Assembly: GCF_005434975.1 (NCBI RefSeq)
Contig: NZ_SKCJ01000002.1
Coordinates: 682,001 to 746,000, forward strand
DNA length: 64,000 nucleotides
Direction of reading: 5' to 3'
Source: Parerythrobacter lutipelagi
GTDB lineage: Bacteria; Pseudomonadota; Alphaproteobacteria; Sphingomonadales; Sphingomonadaceae
How positions within the stretch are numbered: position 1 is the stretch's first letter; each line of letters begins with the position of its first letter. Positions 1 to 9,418 of this stretch are shown one piece after another. The translations under genes were made by a program, and so were the position numbers. The notes under the pieces are model-generated. The model was not told the origin of the DNA, made no database searches, and was given only the letters and a program-made list of their open reading frames with translations.

Positions 1-1
1 T

Positions 2-37
2 ATCGCGGAACGCAAGGTCAACGCCCCGAAGGCGTAA
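2..37 (+). CDS. C-terminal end of an unidentified protein (partial)
   Basis: Eleven sense codons followed by TAA run in from the left edge, encoding IAERKVNAPKA. A rho-independent terminator lies about 50 bases further on, which supports a plus-strand gene ending here. The fragment is too short to assign to a family, and the reading frame is inferred only from the stop position and the terminator. Confidence 0.35.
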   Translation: MAERKVNAPKA

Positions 38-89
38 GCCTTCCACGAATGGCGCAGGCGTAAGGCTCTCGCAGCAGACGATTTCGAAA

Positions 90-119
90 GGGCGGTTCCT
101 GCGGGAGCCGCCCTTTTTC
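90..119 (+). terminator. Rho-independent terminator
   Basis: A GC-rich hairpin (GGGCGGTTCC, short loop, GGGAGCCGCCC; one G-U wobble) is followed directly by TTTTTC. It should end transcription of the gene entering from the left edge and insulate the S9 peptidase gene that starts at 178. Confidence 0.8.
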
Positions 120-177
120 GTTGCAAGCCGCGCGCGTGATTGCGAGAGGGGGCGGGTCGCAGAGAGGACCCGTCGCA

Positions 178-2850
178 ATGCCCCCGATATTGAAGACCAC
201 ACTTGGAGCAGCCGTGCTGGCCTTTGCTGCGGTTCCCGTAAGCGCACAGGCGCAGTTCGCCGAGCAAGGCAGCGATCTTGCGATGGAGTTTCCTGCCGAC
301 CGGCAGGACCGGCGGGTGTTGCCGAACGGCGCGGAATATTTCGGCTTTTCCGGGACAGTGACCAACAAGGGAAAGGCAGATGTCGCAGTGCCGGATGTGC
401 GCATCGTGCTGCGTGACGATCAGGAGCGGGTGGTCTACCAGATGGACTTCGTGCCACAAAAGCGCAGCCTCGCGCCCGGCGAGACGTTATCGATCCGGGA
501 TGGCATCACCGATGTCCCGGCAAGCAGCAGGTTCGCGGACTTCGGCTGGGCAACAGCGAGCAAGACAAACAATGGCAAGGCTGTCGGTATGAGCGAGACA
601 CAGGACCTGACCTTTGAACGTGTTTTCGCCTCGCCGTCGCTCGACGGGCCGAGCCCGCGGCAGGCGAAGCTATCGCCGGATGGTCGTTTCCTGACGCTGC
701 TGCGCAACCGCGATGATGACCGCGAACGCTATGATTTGTGGGCGTTCGACCGCGAGCAGGGCGACTGGCGCATGCTGGTCGACAGCGAGAGCCTGAGCAG
801 CGGGCGCGAATTGTCCGAGGACGAGAAGATGCAGCGCGAACGCGCCCGCGTCGGCAATCTCAAGGGCATCATCAACTACGAATGGACCGCCGATGGTCAG
901 GGTATACTCGTCCCGCTCGATGGGGACCTCTATCTCGCCGGTCTCGATAGGCAGGCCACGCGGCTGACCGATACCGAGGAAAGCGAACTCAACCCGAAGC
1001 TGAGCAGCGAAAGCAATTTCGTCTCGTTCGTGCGCGACCGGCAGTTGTGGGTCGGGAAAATCGGCGAAGAAGCGCAGCCGGTCACGCCGAAAGAGGGCGA
1101 CACGATCCGCTGGGGCGAAGCCGAATTTGTCGCGCAAGAGGAAATGGGCCGCCTGACCGGCTATTGGTGGAACCCCGACGACACCCGCATCGCGGTACAG
1201 CGCACCGACGAAAGCCCGGTCGGCATCGTCACCCGCGCCGCCATTGGCGCGACCGGGACCAAGGTGTTCGACCAGCGCTACCCGGTGGCGGGCAGCGCCA
1301 ACGCCATAGTCGAGCTGTTCGTGATGGACCCGGACGGCGGCGACAAGGTGAAGGTCGATCTTACGGCGGGCATGGACCCCGAATATTACGATGTTTCCCA
1401 GCCGCATGACATCTATCTCGCTCGCGTCGATTGGGCGCCCGACGGCAGGCTGTTTGTCCAGCGCCAGAACCGCGAGCAGACCGTGCTCGACCTGCTGGAG
1501 GTCGATCCGGCGACGGGCGAAAGCAACATTCTGCTGATCGAGTATGCTGCGTCCGAGAATTACTGGGTCAACCTGTCGGACGACTACAAATTCCTCAAAG
1601 ACGGATCATTTCTGTGGTGGAGCGAGCGTGACGGCTTTGCGCATCTCTATCGCAGCTTCCAGGGGATGCGTTTCACGGCAGACGACAATGTCGATCCTGC
1701 AAAAGTCGGAACACGGCTGCCGATTGTTCCCACGACACAGCAACTCACGTCCGGCAACTGGGTCGTCACCAAGCTGGTCGGGGTCGACCAGGATGCGGGC
1801 CGCGTGTTCTACACCGGTACCAGCGCGCAGGATCCGCTCGAGCAGCACGTCTATTCGGCTGCGCTGGATGGATCGGTGTCACCGATACGCCTCACAGAGA
1901 CGGGCTTCACTCACTCCGCCAGCATGGACAAGGGCGGCAAGACGCTGCTCATCACGCGTTCGAGTCACAGCCAGCCGACGCAAAGCTATCTTGCTGACCA
2001 AGACGGACAACGCCTCGCCTGGGTCGAGGAGAACGCACTTGATGCGGGCCATCCCTATACGCCCTATCTTGCAAGCCACCGCCCTGCACAGTTCGGGACG
2101 ATCAAGGCCGCCGATGGCGAGACCGACCTATATTACAAGATGGTCACGCCCGAGATGGAGCCGGGGAAGAGCTACCCCGTGTTCTACTACCACTACAGTG
2201 GGCCCGGGCCGCAGGTTGTGACACGCGGGTGGGACGGAGCCTTGCAGCAAGCGGTCGTTGATGCGGGCTATATCTGGTTCGAACTCGACAATCGGGGCAG
2301 CGCGAACCGCGGCGTCGCCTTCGAGCAGCCGCTCTACCGCGCAATGGGCAGTGTCGAAGTGGACGACCAGCGTGCGGGTGCCGAATTCCTCAAGACGCTG
2401 GACTATGTCGATGGCGACAAGATCGCGCTCTATGGCTGGTCCTATGGCGGTTACATGACGCTCAAGCAGATGCAGGCCGATCCCGGGCTCTATGCTGCGG
2501 GAATATCCGGCGCGCCGGTGACCAAGTGGGAGCTTTACGACACGCACTACACCGAGCGTTATATGGGCGATCCGAACACAGTGCCCGAAGCCTATCAGGC
2601 CGCCAGCGCTATCCCCGATGCGACGAAGATCAGCGATCCGCTGCTGCTGATCCACGGCATGGCGGACGACAATGTCGTGTTCGAGAATTCATCCGAACTG
2701 ATTTCCGTGTTGCAGGAAGGCAATGTGCCGTTCGAGATGATGCTCTATCCCGGCTACACGCACCGCGTGTCGGGAGAGAATATTTCGCCGCACATGTGGA
2801 ACACGATTTTCCGCTTTCTCGAGAGCAACGCAGTCACGCCGCCGGAGTGA
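178..2850 (+). CDS. S9 family (dipeptidyl peptidase IV-like) peptidase with N-terminal DUF3426/FxLYD-like domain
   Basis: Exported serine peptidase of about 890 aa that should remove dipeptides from peptides in the periplasm. The ATG at 178 is chosen because an AGAGAGGA ribosome site precedes it and a clear signal peptide follows (hydrophobic core, then SAQAQF). A DPP-IV beta-propeller region spans roughly residues 150-650, followed by the S9 hydrolase domain. The triad is visible: Ser755 in GWSYGG, Asp830 in MADDN and His862 in YTHRVSG. Residues about 25-125 are not propeller. They look like an FxLYD/DUF3426 beta-sandwich (FSGTVTNKG, LAPGE, DVPASS), a domain normally found on zinc-ribbon membrane proteins. 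It stands alone between a terminator and asd. Family assignment is firm; the N-terminal domain call is an inference from motif likeness. Confidence 0.92.
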   Translation: MPPILKTTLGAAVLAFAAVPVSAQAQFAEQGSDLAMEFPADRQDRRVLPNGAEYFGFSGTVTNKGKADVAVPDVRIVLRDDQERVVYQMDFVPQKRSLAPGETLSIRDGITDVPASSRFADFGWATASKTNNGKAVGMSETQDLTFERVFASPSLDGPSPRQAKLSPDGRFLTLLRNRDDDRERYDLWAFDREQGDWRMLVDSESLSSGRELSEDEKMQRERARVGNLKGIINYEWTADGQGILVPLDGDLYLAGLDRQATRLTDTEESELNPKLSSESNFVSFVRDRQLWVGKIGEEAQPVTPKEGDTIRWGEAEFVAQEEMGRLTGYWWNPDDTRIAVQRTDESPVGIVTRAAIGATGTKVFDQRYPVAGSANAIVELFVMDPDGGDKVKVDLTAGMDPEYYDVSQPHDIYLARVDWAPDGRLFVQRQNREQTVLDLLEVDPATGESNILLIEYAASENYWVNLSDDYKFLKDGSFLWWSERDGFAHLYRSFQGMRFTADDNVDPAKVGTRLPIVPTTQQLTSGNWVVTKLVGVDQDAGRVFYTGTSAQDPLEQHVYSAALDGSVSPIRLTETGFTHSASMDKGGKTLLITRSSHSQPTQSYLADQDGQRLAWVEENALDAGHPYTPYLASHRPAQFGTIKAADGETDLYYKMVTPEMEPGKSYPVFYYHYSGPGPQVVTRGWDGALQQAVVDAGYIWFELDNRGSANRGVAFEQPLYRAMGSVEVDDQRAGAEFLKTLDYVDGDKIALYGWSYGGYMTLKQMQADPGLYAAGISGAPVTKWELYDTHYTERYMGDPNTVPEAYQAASAIPDATKISDPLLLIHGMADDNVVFENSSELISVLQEGNVPFEMMLYPGYTHRVSGENISPHMWNTIFRFLESNAVTPPE

Positions 2851-2934
2851 TGGTTTAAGCGCCTCAAGCGACACTGCGGTTGCAGGGGGCAATCCAGTCG
2901 CTATCTCGGCAGCGAACAGGTTTGGAGAAAGATA

Positions 2935-3960
2935 TTGGGTTATCGCGTAGCAATCGTCGGGGCGACCGGAAACGTCGGTCGCGAGATGATGCAGGTTCTC
3001 GCAGAGCGGGAGTTTCCGTGTGACGAAGTCGCGGCGGTCGCATCCTCGCGATCGCATGGGAGCGAAGTCGAATTCGGCGACACCGGCAAGATGCTCAAAT
3101 GCCGCAGTATCGAGCATTTCGACTGGTCCGGCTGGGACATTGCCCTGTTCTCCGCCGGAAGCGGTCCGGCCCGGGAATACGCGCCCAAGGCTGCTGCGAC
3201 TGGCTGTGTGGTGATCGACAACAGCTCGCTCTACCGGATGGAACCGGATGTTCCGCTGATCGTGCCGGAGGTGAACCCGGACGCGATCGACGGCTACAAG
3301 AAGCGCAACATCATCGCCAACCCCAACTGTTCGACCGCTCAGCTGGTGGTGGCGCTCAAGCCGCTGCACGATGCCGCGACGATCAAGCGGGTTGTGGTTT
3401 CAACCTACCAGTCCGTGTCTGGTGCGGGCAAATCGGGAATGGACGAGCTGTTCACGCAGAGCCGTGCGATTTTCGTCGGTGATCCCGTCTTGCCGGAGGC
3501 ATTCACCAAACAGATCGCTTTCAACGTTATCCCGCACATCGATGTTTTCCTCGATGATGGATCGACCAAGGAAGAATGGAAGATGATGGTTGAGACCAAG
3601 AAAATCCTCGACCCCAAGATCAAGCTGACTGCGACCTGCGTGCGGGTGCCGGTGTTCGTCGGCCATTCCGAAGCCATCAACATCGAATTTGAAAACGAGA
3701 TTTCCGCCAAGGAAGCGCAGGACATCTTGCGCGAAGCACCCGGTTGCATGTTGATCGACAAGCGCGAGGACGCCGGATACATCACCCCAGTCGAAGCTGC
3801 TGGGGACGGAGCGACTTACATCAGCCGCGTGCGCGAAGACCCGACGGTCGAGAACGGTTTGACCTTGTGGTGCGTGTCGGACAACTTGCGGAAAGGTGCC
3901 GCGCTCAATGCGGTGCAGATTGCCGAGCTGCTCGGGCGGCGGCATTTGAAGAAGGGGTGA
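2935..3960 (+). CDS. asd: Aspartate-semialdehyde dehydrogenase
   Basis: Reduces aspartyl-4-phosphate to aspartate semialdehyde with NADPH, the branch point to lysine/diaminopimelate, threonine and methionine; cytoplasmic. The 341-aa length is normal for the family. It has an N-terminal Rossmann motif GATGNVG, the catalytic cysteine (Cys132) in NPNCST, and a His244 in VGHSEA consistent with the acid-base residue. The start is TTG at 2935, with GGAG at 2924 well placed and the protein beginning directly at the nucleotide-binding strand. Its TGA overlaps the ATG of the next lipoprotein gene, so the two are probably cotranscribed. Confidence 0.96.
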   Translation: MGYRVAIVGATGNVGREMMQVLAEREFPCDEVAAVASSRSHGSEVEFGDTGKMLKCRSIEHFDWSGWDIALFSAGSGPAREYAPKAAATGCVVIDNSSLYRMEPDVPLIVPEVNPDAIDGYKKRNIIANPNCSTAQLVVALKPLHDAATIKRVVVSTYQSVSGAGKSGMDELFTQSRAIFVGDPVLPEAFTKQIAFNVIPHIDVFLDDGSTKEEWKMMVETKKILDPKIKLTATCVRVPVFVGHSEAINIEFENEISAKEAQDILREAPGCMLIDKREDAGYITPVEAAGDGATYISRVREDPTVENGLTLWCVSDNLRKGAALNAVQIAELLGRRHLKKG

Positions 3961-4502
3961 TGACAATGCGCCGACTGTTCGTGCTGGGAGCGGGGCTTGC
4001 GCTTGGCGCATGCGAGTTGAATGCCGCGGGTTCGGCAGTTCCGGACGAGGCCTCTGCAATCGAGGTGTCGGGACAGGGCATTGGCTGGAACGGATCGGGT
4101 GCAAGCATGCTGATCAGTTTCGGTGCAACACAAAGCGAGATCGAAGAATTGCTTGTGGCCGACCTGCAAAATCGGCCCGCAACGGCATCCAATGAGGAAT
4201 GTGGCGCGGGCCCCATGCAATTCAGCACCTTCGACAATGGTCTAGTGCTCAATTTCCAGGATGGCGAATTCGTCGGCTGGTTTCTCGACGGCGAGTCGCC
4301 TGTAAAAACAGACAAGGGTGTGCGCACCGGCGATCCGATTGGCAGCTTCGCGAGCGCGCATGGAGCCGAGGAGATGGCCGAGAGTACGCTGGGCATCGAG
4401 TATTATTCTTCAGCCGAAGGAATTGGTGCATTGGCCGGAGAAAATCCGGAAGACGCGCGGGTCGAGGCACTCTACGCCGGCACCCAGTGTTTCTTCCGCT
4501 AG
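3960..4502 (+). CDS. Hypothetical lipoprotein
   Basis: A 180-aa protein not recognised as a named family. It starts with a short lipoprotein signal ending in a lipobox (LALGAC), so it is predicted to be lipid-anchored in the envelope. The mature part is acidic and soluble with no clear repeats. A pair of cysteines (near ECGAG and at the C-terminal QCFFR) could form a disulfide. The ATG at 3960 overlaps the asd stop (TGATGA junction); a second in-frame ATG at 3966 is an equally good start. The operonic link to asd is by position only. Confidence 0.75.
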   Translation: MTMRRLFVLGAGLALGACELNAAGSAVPDEASAIEVSGQGIGWNGSGASMLISFGATQSEIEELLVADLQNRPATASNEECGAGPMQFSTFDNGLVLNFQDGEFVGWFLDGESPVKTDKGVRTGDPIGSFASAHGAEEMAESTLGIEYYSSAEGIGALAGENPEDARVEALYAGTQCFFR

Positions 4503-4534
4503 ACTAGCGGCGCGCCTTGCGCGAAAAGGCCTGC

Positions 4535-5194
4535 ATGACCCTACAGGCAGACCTCTATTTCAGCTTCCGTTCGCCCTACAGCTATCTGGCCATCGGGCGC
4601 TATCGCGATCTGGCCGCAAGCCACAATATCGATATCGCGCTGCGCCCGGTGTATCCGCTGGCCGTGCGGCAGCCCGATTTCTTCGAGCGCAACCATCCCA
4701 ACTGGTTGCGGTACACCCTCCTCGATGTAGTGCGCGTGGCGCAGTTCGAGGGCATCCCATTCGGTCCGCCGCGCCCCGATCCCATTGTGCAGGACATGGC
4801 GACCCGCAAGATCGCCGAGGAGCAGCCCCATATCCGGCGGATCACAAGGCTGGGGCAGGCGGCGGCGCGAAGCAAATATCCCTCGGCCAAAGGGCTGGCC
4901 TTTGCGCATGAGGCGGCGCAGCTGATCTGGGGCGGAGCCGAAGGTTGGAATGAGGGAGAACACCTCTCCGGCGCGGCGGAGCGCGCAGGTCTCGATCTGG
5001 CCGAACTCGATGAGGAAGTCGCGGCGCAGGCAGAGGAGCTGGATGCGGAGATCGCCGCCAACCAGCAAGAGCTAGAAGCAGCCGGCCATTGGGGCGTTCC
5101 GACGCTGGTGTTTGGCGGCGAACCCTTTTTCGGGCAGGACCGGATAGAAATGGCCAAATGGCGGATGGAGCAGAAGGGGCTGGCAAAGCGTTGA
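4535..5194 (+). CDS. 2-hydroxychromene-2-carboxylate isomerase / DsbA-family (GST kappa-like) protein
   Basis: A 219-aa thioredoxin-fold protein of the HCCA isomerase/GST-kappa group, which uses glutathione for isomerisation in aromatic degradation or for disulfide chemistry. The start shows FSFRSPYSYLA, the characteristic N-terminal strand with the Ser that replaces the DsbA cysteines. The end shows the cis-proline loop WGVPTLVF followed by FFGQDRI, typical of the family. The central part is the helical insertion. The ATG at 4535 is chosen over one 18 bases upstream because it begins just before the first beta strand. The next gene overlaps its stop codon, indicating an operon. No other naphthalene or aromatic pathway gene is nearby, so the substrate is unknown. 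Confidence 0.88.
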   Translation: MTLQADLYFSFRSPYSYLAIGRYRDLAASHNIDIALRPVYPLAVRQPDFFERNHPNWLRYTLLDVVRVAQFEGIPFGPPRPDPIVQDMATRKIAEEQPHIRRITRLGQAAARSKYPSAKGLAFAHEAAQLIWGGAEGWNEGEHLSGAAERAGLDLAELDEEVAAQAEELDAEIAANQQELEAAGHWGVPTLVFGGEPFFGQDRIEMAKWRMEQKGLAKR

Positions 5195-5946
5195 GCGATC
5201 TGGTGACCGAACGGGTTTCTTCCTTCGATGGCACCGGGCTCGCCGTGCATCGCCTGGGCGCAGGGCGCCCTGTCCTGCTGTTGCACGGCCTGTTTTCGAC
5301 CGCCGAGGTCAACTGGATCAAATTCGGCCATGCGCAAAAGCTCGCCGACGCCGGGTTCGAGGCGATCATGCCCGACTTGCGCGCGCACGGGCTTAGCGGC
5401 AAGCCGCATGATCCGGCGGCCTATCCCGACGATGTGCTGGCTCAGGACGTCGCAGCGCTTGTCGATACGCTCGGACTTGAAGAATTCGACCTGGTTGGTT
5501 TCTCGCTCGGTGCGCGTACGGCGGTGCGGGCGGTGATCAACGGACTCAGGCCGCGCAGGCTGGTGCTGGCCGGCATGGGGCTGGAAGGTCTGGCAGGCTG
5601 GAACCGCCGCGCGGCGTTTTTCATCGATGCGATCGACCGGTTTGATCTGATCAAACGCGGCGATGCGGCATTCATGGCAATGAGCTTCATGAAAACGATG
5701 AAGATCGACCGCGTGGCTGCGCGCCTGTTGCTGCAATCGGTCGCCGATACGGAGCCGGTCCAGCTATCGGCCTTGACCATGCCGACGATGGTCCTGTGCG
5801 GTGACAAGGACAATGATAACGGGTCGGCGCAGAAGCTGGTCGAAGCCCTGCCAAATGCTCAATATGTCGAAATTCCCGGCACTCATATGAGCTCGGTTAC
5901 CGAAGCTGCGATGGGCGATGCGCTGGTGAGGTTTCTCAATGGCTGA
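5191..5946 (+). CDS. Alpha/beta fold hydrolase
   Basis: A 251-aa cytoplasmic alpha/beta hydrolase of unknown substrate. It has the oxyanion strand LLLHGLFS, the nucleophile elbow GFSLGA (Ser105), an acidic residue in LCGDKDND and the catalytic His in GTHMSS, so the triad is complete. The start is taken as TTG at 5191, whose TTGA overlaps the TGA of the isomerase gene. A GTG at 5203 is the alternative. The last codons overlap the next gene by 8 bases. Genome context (isomerase upstream, small membrane protein downstream) does not reveal the substrate. Confidence 0.88.
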   Translation: MSDLVTERVSSFDGTGLAVHRLGAGRPVLLLHGLFSTAEVNWIKFGHAQKLADAGFEAIMPDLRAHGLSGKPHDPAAYPDDVLAQDVAALVDTLGLEEFDLVGFSLGARTAVRAVINGLRPRRLVLAGMGLEGLAGWNRRAAFFIDAIDRFDLIKRGDAAFMAMSFMKTMKIDRVAARLLLQSVADTEPVQLSALTMPTMVLCGDKDNDNGSAQKLVEALPNAQYVEIPGTHMSSVTEAAMGDALVRFLNG

Positions 5947-6466
5947 CGACCCTTTCCGAGCGAAATTCATGCTGCTGTGGCCGCTTGGTCTGGTGCTGTT
6001 CGCAGGGGTGATATGGCTCGGCCTGCCGCTCGACATAGAAGGTGTACCGGGCGGTATCCTGGCGCATCAGGCGGCGGGCGACGGCCGGTCGATCGATTTG
6101 ATCCAGCGGGCATGGATGGATGCAGGCCTGTATGATCGCGCACGCTACGCCATGTTTGGCGACATCGTGTTCATCACCGTCTATGGTCTGGGTTCGTGGT
6201 ATGCCGGATTGCACTTCATGCAGGATCCGGCAACGCGCGTGCGACGGATGGGCATCATGCTGGTGATTGCTGCAGCACTGTTTATCGCGACGGACTATGC
6301 CGAGACTTTCGCTCAGATCATCCAGTTACAGCAAGAGCGCGGCAGCGACGCAATGGCATCGGTTGCCGCCACCGTGCGGCCGGTCAAGATCGCCGCATGG
6401 CTGGTGACATTTTTCGGTGTGATTGCCGCGCTTGTCGTTCGTCGAATTTCAGCGCGCCCCGCTTGA
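5939..6466 (+). CDS. Small integral membrane protein, unknown function
   Basis: A 175-aa protein with about four hydrophobic segments: LLWPLGLVLFAGVIWLGL near the start, VFITVYGLGSWYAG, MGIMLVIAAALFIATDYAE, and WLVTFFGVIAALVV at the end. It ends with a basic tail. No known family was recognised. It overlaps the hydrolase gene by 8 bases, implying translational coupling, and precedes the M2 peptidase gene. The acidic/aromatic DYAETF stretch in the third segment is the most distinctive feature. Confidence 0.8.
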   Translation: MADDPFRAKFMLLWPLGLVLFAGVIWLGLPLDIEGVPGGILAHQAAGDGRSIDLIQRAWMDAGLYDRARYAMFGDIVFITVYGLGSWYAGLHFMQDPATRVRRMGIMLVIAAALFIATDYAETFAQIIQLQQERGSDAMASVAATVRPVKIAAWLVTFFGVIAALVVRRISARPA

Positions 6467-6533
6467 TTCACCGCGCTGGCAGGTTCAAACCGGTAACGGT
6501 GGAAACCGGATTTTCCGTGAGAGGACTGAAATC

Positions 6534-8408
6534 ATGAAATACGCATCCGTTGCGCTCTCTGCGCCGCTGTTCGCTTTGGCAATATCGCTTGCCGCACCTG
6601 CCCATGCCGATCATCACGCGATGAGCGAAACAGACGCAGAGCACGCGGAGCAGGTCTCCGGCTTCCCTCTGACGGCAGACGGGGCAGCGCAATTCGTCGC
6701 CGATACGGAAGCCGAAATGCAGAAGCTCTGGGTCATCGGGGCGCAGGCGCAATGGGTCAATTCGACGTATATCACCCAGGATACCAACGCTTTGGCCGCG
6801 CATTTCGGGGCGATCGCGGCAGAAACGGCTGTCGAGAAAGCGCTGGCCGCTGCAAAGTTTGCCGAGGTTGACGGGCTGGATCCCGACGTCGCGCGCAAGC
6901 TGGACATTTTGCGCGTCGCGCTGACGCTGCCGACGCCTACCACCGAAGGCGCAGCGGCCGAAACGGCAACGATCGCGACCGAGTTGAACGCCGCCTATGG
7001 TGCGGGCACGGGCACTCTGAAAGGGGAGACCATCAACGGGTCGGATATCGAAGCGGAGATGGGCAACCTCGAGCGGACGTCGGAAGAGCTCTCCGAAATG
7101 TGGTCTAGCTGGCACACCAATGTCGGCGCTCCGATGAAAGACGACTATGTCCGTATGGTCGATCTGACCAACGCCGGCGCGCGGGAACTTGGCTATGCCG
7201 ATTTCGGCGCGATGCAGCGATCCAAATACGACATGAGTGCAGAGCAGTTTGCTGCGGAAACCGAACGCATGTGGCAGGAAGTGAAGCCGCTCTACATGGC
7301 GCTGCACACCTATGTCAGGGCAAAGCTCAACGATAAGTACGGCGACGAGATCCAGCCGGCGACGGGTCCAATCCGCGCTGATCTGCTGGGCAACATGTGG
7401 GCTCAGGAATGGGGTAATATCTATCCGCTGGTCGCACCGGAGGGCGCAGGCGACATCGGTTACGATCTGACCGAGCTGATTGAAGAAAAGGGCTACAGCG
7501 CGGTCGATATGGTTCGCGTTGGTGAGAATTTCTTCTCATCGCTGGGTTTCGAGTCCTTGCCGGAAAGCTTTTACGAACGCTCCATGTTCGTAAAACCCGC
7601 CGACCGGGAAGTGGTGTGTCACGCGTCGGCCTGGGACGTCGAGAACAGCGATGACCTGCGGATCAAGATGTGCATCAAGCCCAACGCCGATGACTTCATC
7701 ACCATCCACCACGAGCTGGGCCATAACTATTACCAGCGCGCCTATGGCGTGCAGGATTTCCTCTATCGCGACAGCGCTAATGACGGCTTCCACGAAGCCA
7801 TCGGCGACATGATCGCCCTGTCGATTACGCCGGAATATCTGGTCCAGATCGACATGCTCGACCGGGCCGATGTGCCCAGTGCGGACAAGGATATCGGCCT
7901 CTTGCTGCGGCAAGCGATGGACAAGGCCGCATTCCTGCCGTTCGGCCTTCTGATGGATCGTTATCGCTGGGGCATTTATGACGGCAGCACGACGCCGGAA
8001 GAATACAATGCGGACTGGAACCGGCTGCGGCTGGAATATCAGGGCATTGTTCCCCCGACAGAGCGCGATCCGGCCGGGTTCGACGCGGGCGCAAAGTACC
8101 ATGTGCCCGGCAATGTTTCCTACACCAGGTATTTCCTTGCGCGGCTGCTGCAGTTCCAGTTCTACAAGGCCGCGTGTGATCAGGCGGGCTGGGAAGGGCC
8201 GCTGCACCGCTGCTCGTTCTACGGGAACGAAGAGGTCGGCAAGAACCTCAATGCCATGCTGGCAATGGGCTCGTCCGAGCCGTGGCCCGACGCGCTCGAA
8301 GCGTTCACCGGTGAGCGGCAAATGAGCGGCAAGGCGATGCTAGAATATTTCGCGCCGCTGAAAGAATGGCTCGACGAGCAGAACGAGGGCAAGCCGACCG
8401 GATGGTGA
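6534..8408 (+). CDS. M2 family peptidyl-dipeptidase (ACE-like zinc metallopeptidase)
   Basis: Exported zinc dipeptidyl carboxypeptidase of 624 aa, related to angiotensin-converting enzyme, expected to trim peptides in the periplasm. It has a signal peptide (LAISLAAPAHADHH). The zinc site is HELGH (His393, His397) with the third ligand Glu421 in FHEAIGD. The family-typical chloride/substrate region follows (YHVPGNVSYTRYF). The ATG at 6534 is preceded by GAGAGGA; an upstream in-frame extension lacks a signal peptide. Its stop overlaps the start of the beta-propeller lipoprotein gene. The window also holds an S9 peptidase, which together suggest active extracytoplasmic peptide use. Confidence 0.94.
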   Translation: MKYASVALSAPLFALAISLAAPAHADHHAMSETDAEHAEQVSGFPLTADGAAQFVADTEAEMQKLWVIGAQAQWVNSTYITQDTNALAAHFGAIAAETAVEKALAAAKFAEVDGLDPDVARKLDILRVALTLPTPTTEGAAAETATIATELNAAYGAGTGTLKGETINGSDIEAEMGNLERTSEELSEMWSSWHTNVGAPMKDDYVRMVDLTNAGARELGYADFGAMQRSKYDMSAEQFAAETERMWQEVKPLYMALHTYVRAKLNDKYGDEIQPATGPIRADLLGNMWAQEWGNIYPLVAPEGAGDIGYDLTELIEEKGYSAVDMVRVGENFFSSLGFESLPESFYERSMFVKPADREVVCHASAWDVENSDDLRIKMCIKPNADDFITIHHELGHNYYQRAYGVQDFLYRDSANDGFHEAIGDMIALSITPEYLVQIDMLDRADVPSADKDIGLLLRQAMDKAAFLPFGLLMDRYRWGIYDGSTTPEEYNADWNRLRLEYQGIVPPTERDPAGFDAGAKYHVPGNVSYTRYFLARLLQFQFYKAACDQAGWEGPLHRCSFYGNEEVGKNLNAMLAMGSSEPWPDALEAFTGERQMSGKAMLEYFAPLKEWLDEQNEGKPTGW

Positions 8409-9418
8409 AGCTGCTGGCTCCGTTCAGCGCCTTGGCGCTCCTCGCCTGCGCACCTGTCGCGGGCGGGGAGGGCGACGGGCAAGCTGCAACCTCGACCGAA
8501 TTGGCAGGGCAGTTCCTCTTTGTTGCCAACAAGCGAGGGAATTCTCTGTCGAAGATCGATCTGGCAACAGGTGAGGAAGTGCAGCGGGTGGACAGTTGTG
8601 CGAACCCGCACGAGCTGGCGACTTCGCCTGATGACAAGTGGGTGGCGCTTGCCTGTTATGGCGGAACCACAGTCGACATATTCAGCACGTCCGACCTTGC
8701 TCGCCTGCGCAGCATCGAATTGGGCGAGAATGCGAGGCCGCACGGGATCGTCTGGCACGCCAATGGTGACATCTACGTGACGGCGGAGGGGCGTCAGTCG
8801 GTGTTCCGGATACAGCGCCCGGTCGGCGAAATGGCAGCTTTCGAGTTCGCGACCGGTAAGCGCGGTAGCCACATGCTCGCCGTATCGCCAGATGCGCGTC
8901 ATGCCTGGACGATGGATCTCGGTAGCGGCACAGTGACGCTGGTTGACCTGCTGACGAAGAGAGCGCCGCGTTCGGTTGAAGTCGGCGATGAGCCCGAGGG
9001 CATCTCGCTGTCGCCGGATGGCAAGTCGCTGTGGGTCTCTGCGCGCGGCTCCGACAAGGCGATCGAGCTTGATCCGATGACGCTGGAAGTGCGCAACCAA
9101 GTGGATACCGGCGCATTCCCCTTGCGTTTGGCGATCCGGCCGCAGGGCGATGTCGCTGTCACCTCCGATCTCGCCGATGGCAGTTTGACGGTCATCGATC
9201 TCAAGACCGCAGCAGTCCTGCGCACGATTGCCGTTTCAAGCGTTGAAGAGGCGCAAACACGGTTTCAGGTGACGATACTGTGGTCAGACGACGGCAAGCG
9301 TGTATATGTCGCGGAAACCGGCACAAACTCTGTTGCCGAAGTGGATTACACAACAGGAAAAGTGCTCCGCCGCCTCAAGACCGGCGATGGCGGGGACGGA
9401 TTGGCAATTCTCGATTGA
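8402..9418 (+). CDS. YVTN-type beta-propeller lipoprotein
   Basis: A 338-aa lipoprotein: short signal with lipobox LALLACAP, then repeated propeller blades with the pattern of YncE/YVTN proteins (FVANKRGNSLSKIDLATGE, ELATSPDDKWVALACYG, LSPDGKSLWVSARGSDKAIELD, YVAETGTNSVAEVDYTTGKV). The role is unknown; such proteins often bind partners or cofactors in the periplasm. The gene overlaps the M2 peptidase stop by 7 bases and its own stop overlaps the TTG start of the RimB-like protease, so it sits inside a tight operon. Confidence 0.88.
   Translation: MVKLLAPFSALALLACAPVAGGEGDGQAATSTELAGQFLFVANKRGNSLSKIDLATGEEVQRVDSCANPHELATSPDDKWVALACYGGTTVDIFSTSDLARLRSIELGENARPHGIVWHANGDIYVTAEGRQSVFRIQRPVGEMAAFEFATGKRGSHMLAVSPDARHAWTMDLGSGTVTLVDLLTKRAPRSVEVGDEPEGISLSPDGKSLWVSARGSDKAIELDPMTLEVRNQVDTGAFPLRLAIRPQGDVAVTSDLADGSLTVIDLKTAAVLRTIAVSSVEEAQTRFQVTILWSDDGKRVYVAETGTNSVAEVDYTTGKVLRRLKTGDGGDGLAILD

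Noticed and set aside
4600-5736. Minus-strand open frame across the isomerase and hydrolase genes
   Set aside because: It spans two genes with intact family motifs on the other strand, and the protein is Arg/Ser/Ala-rich without recognisable domains.
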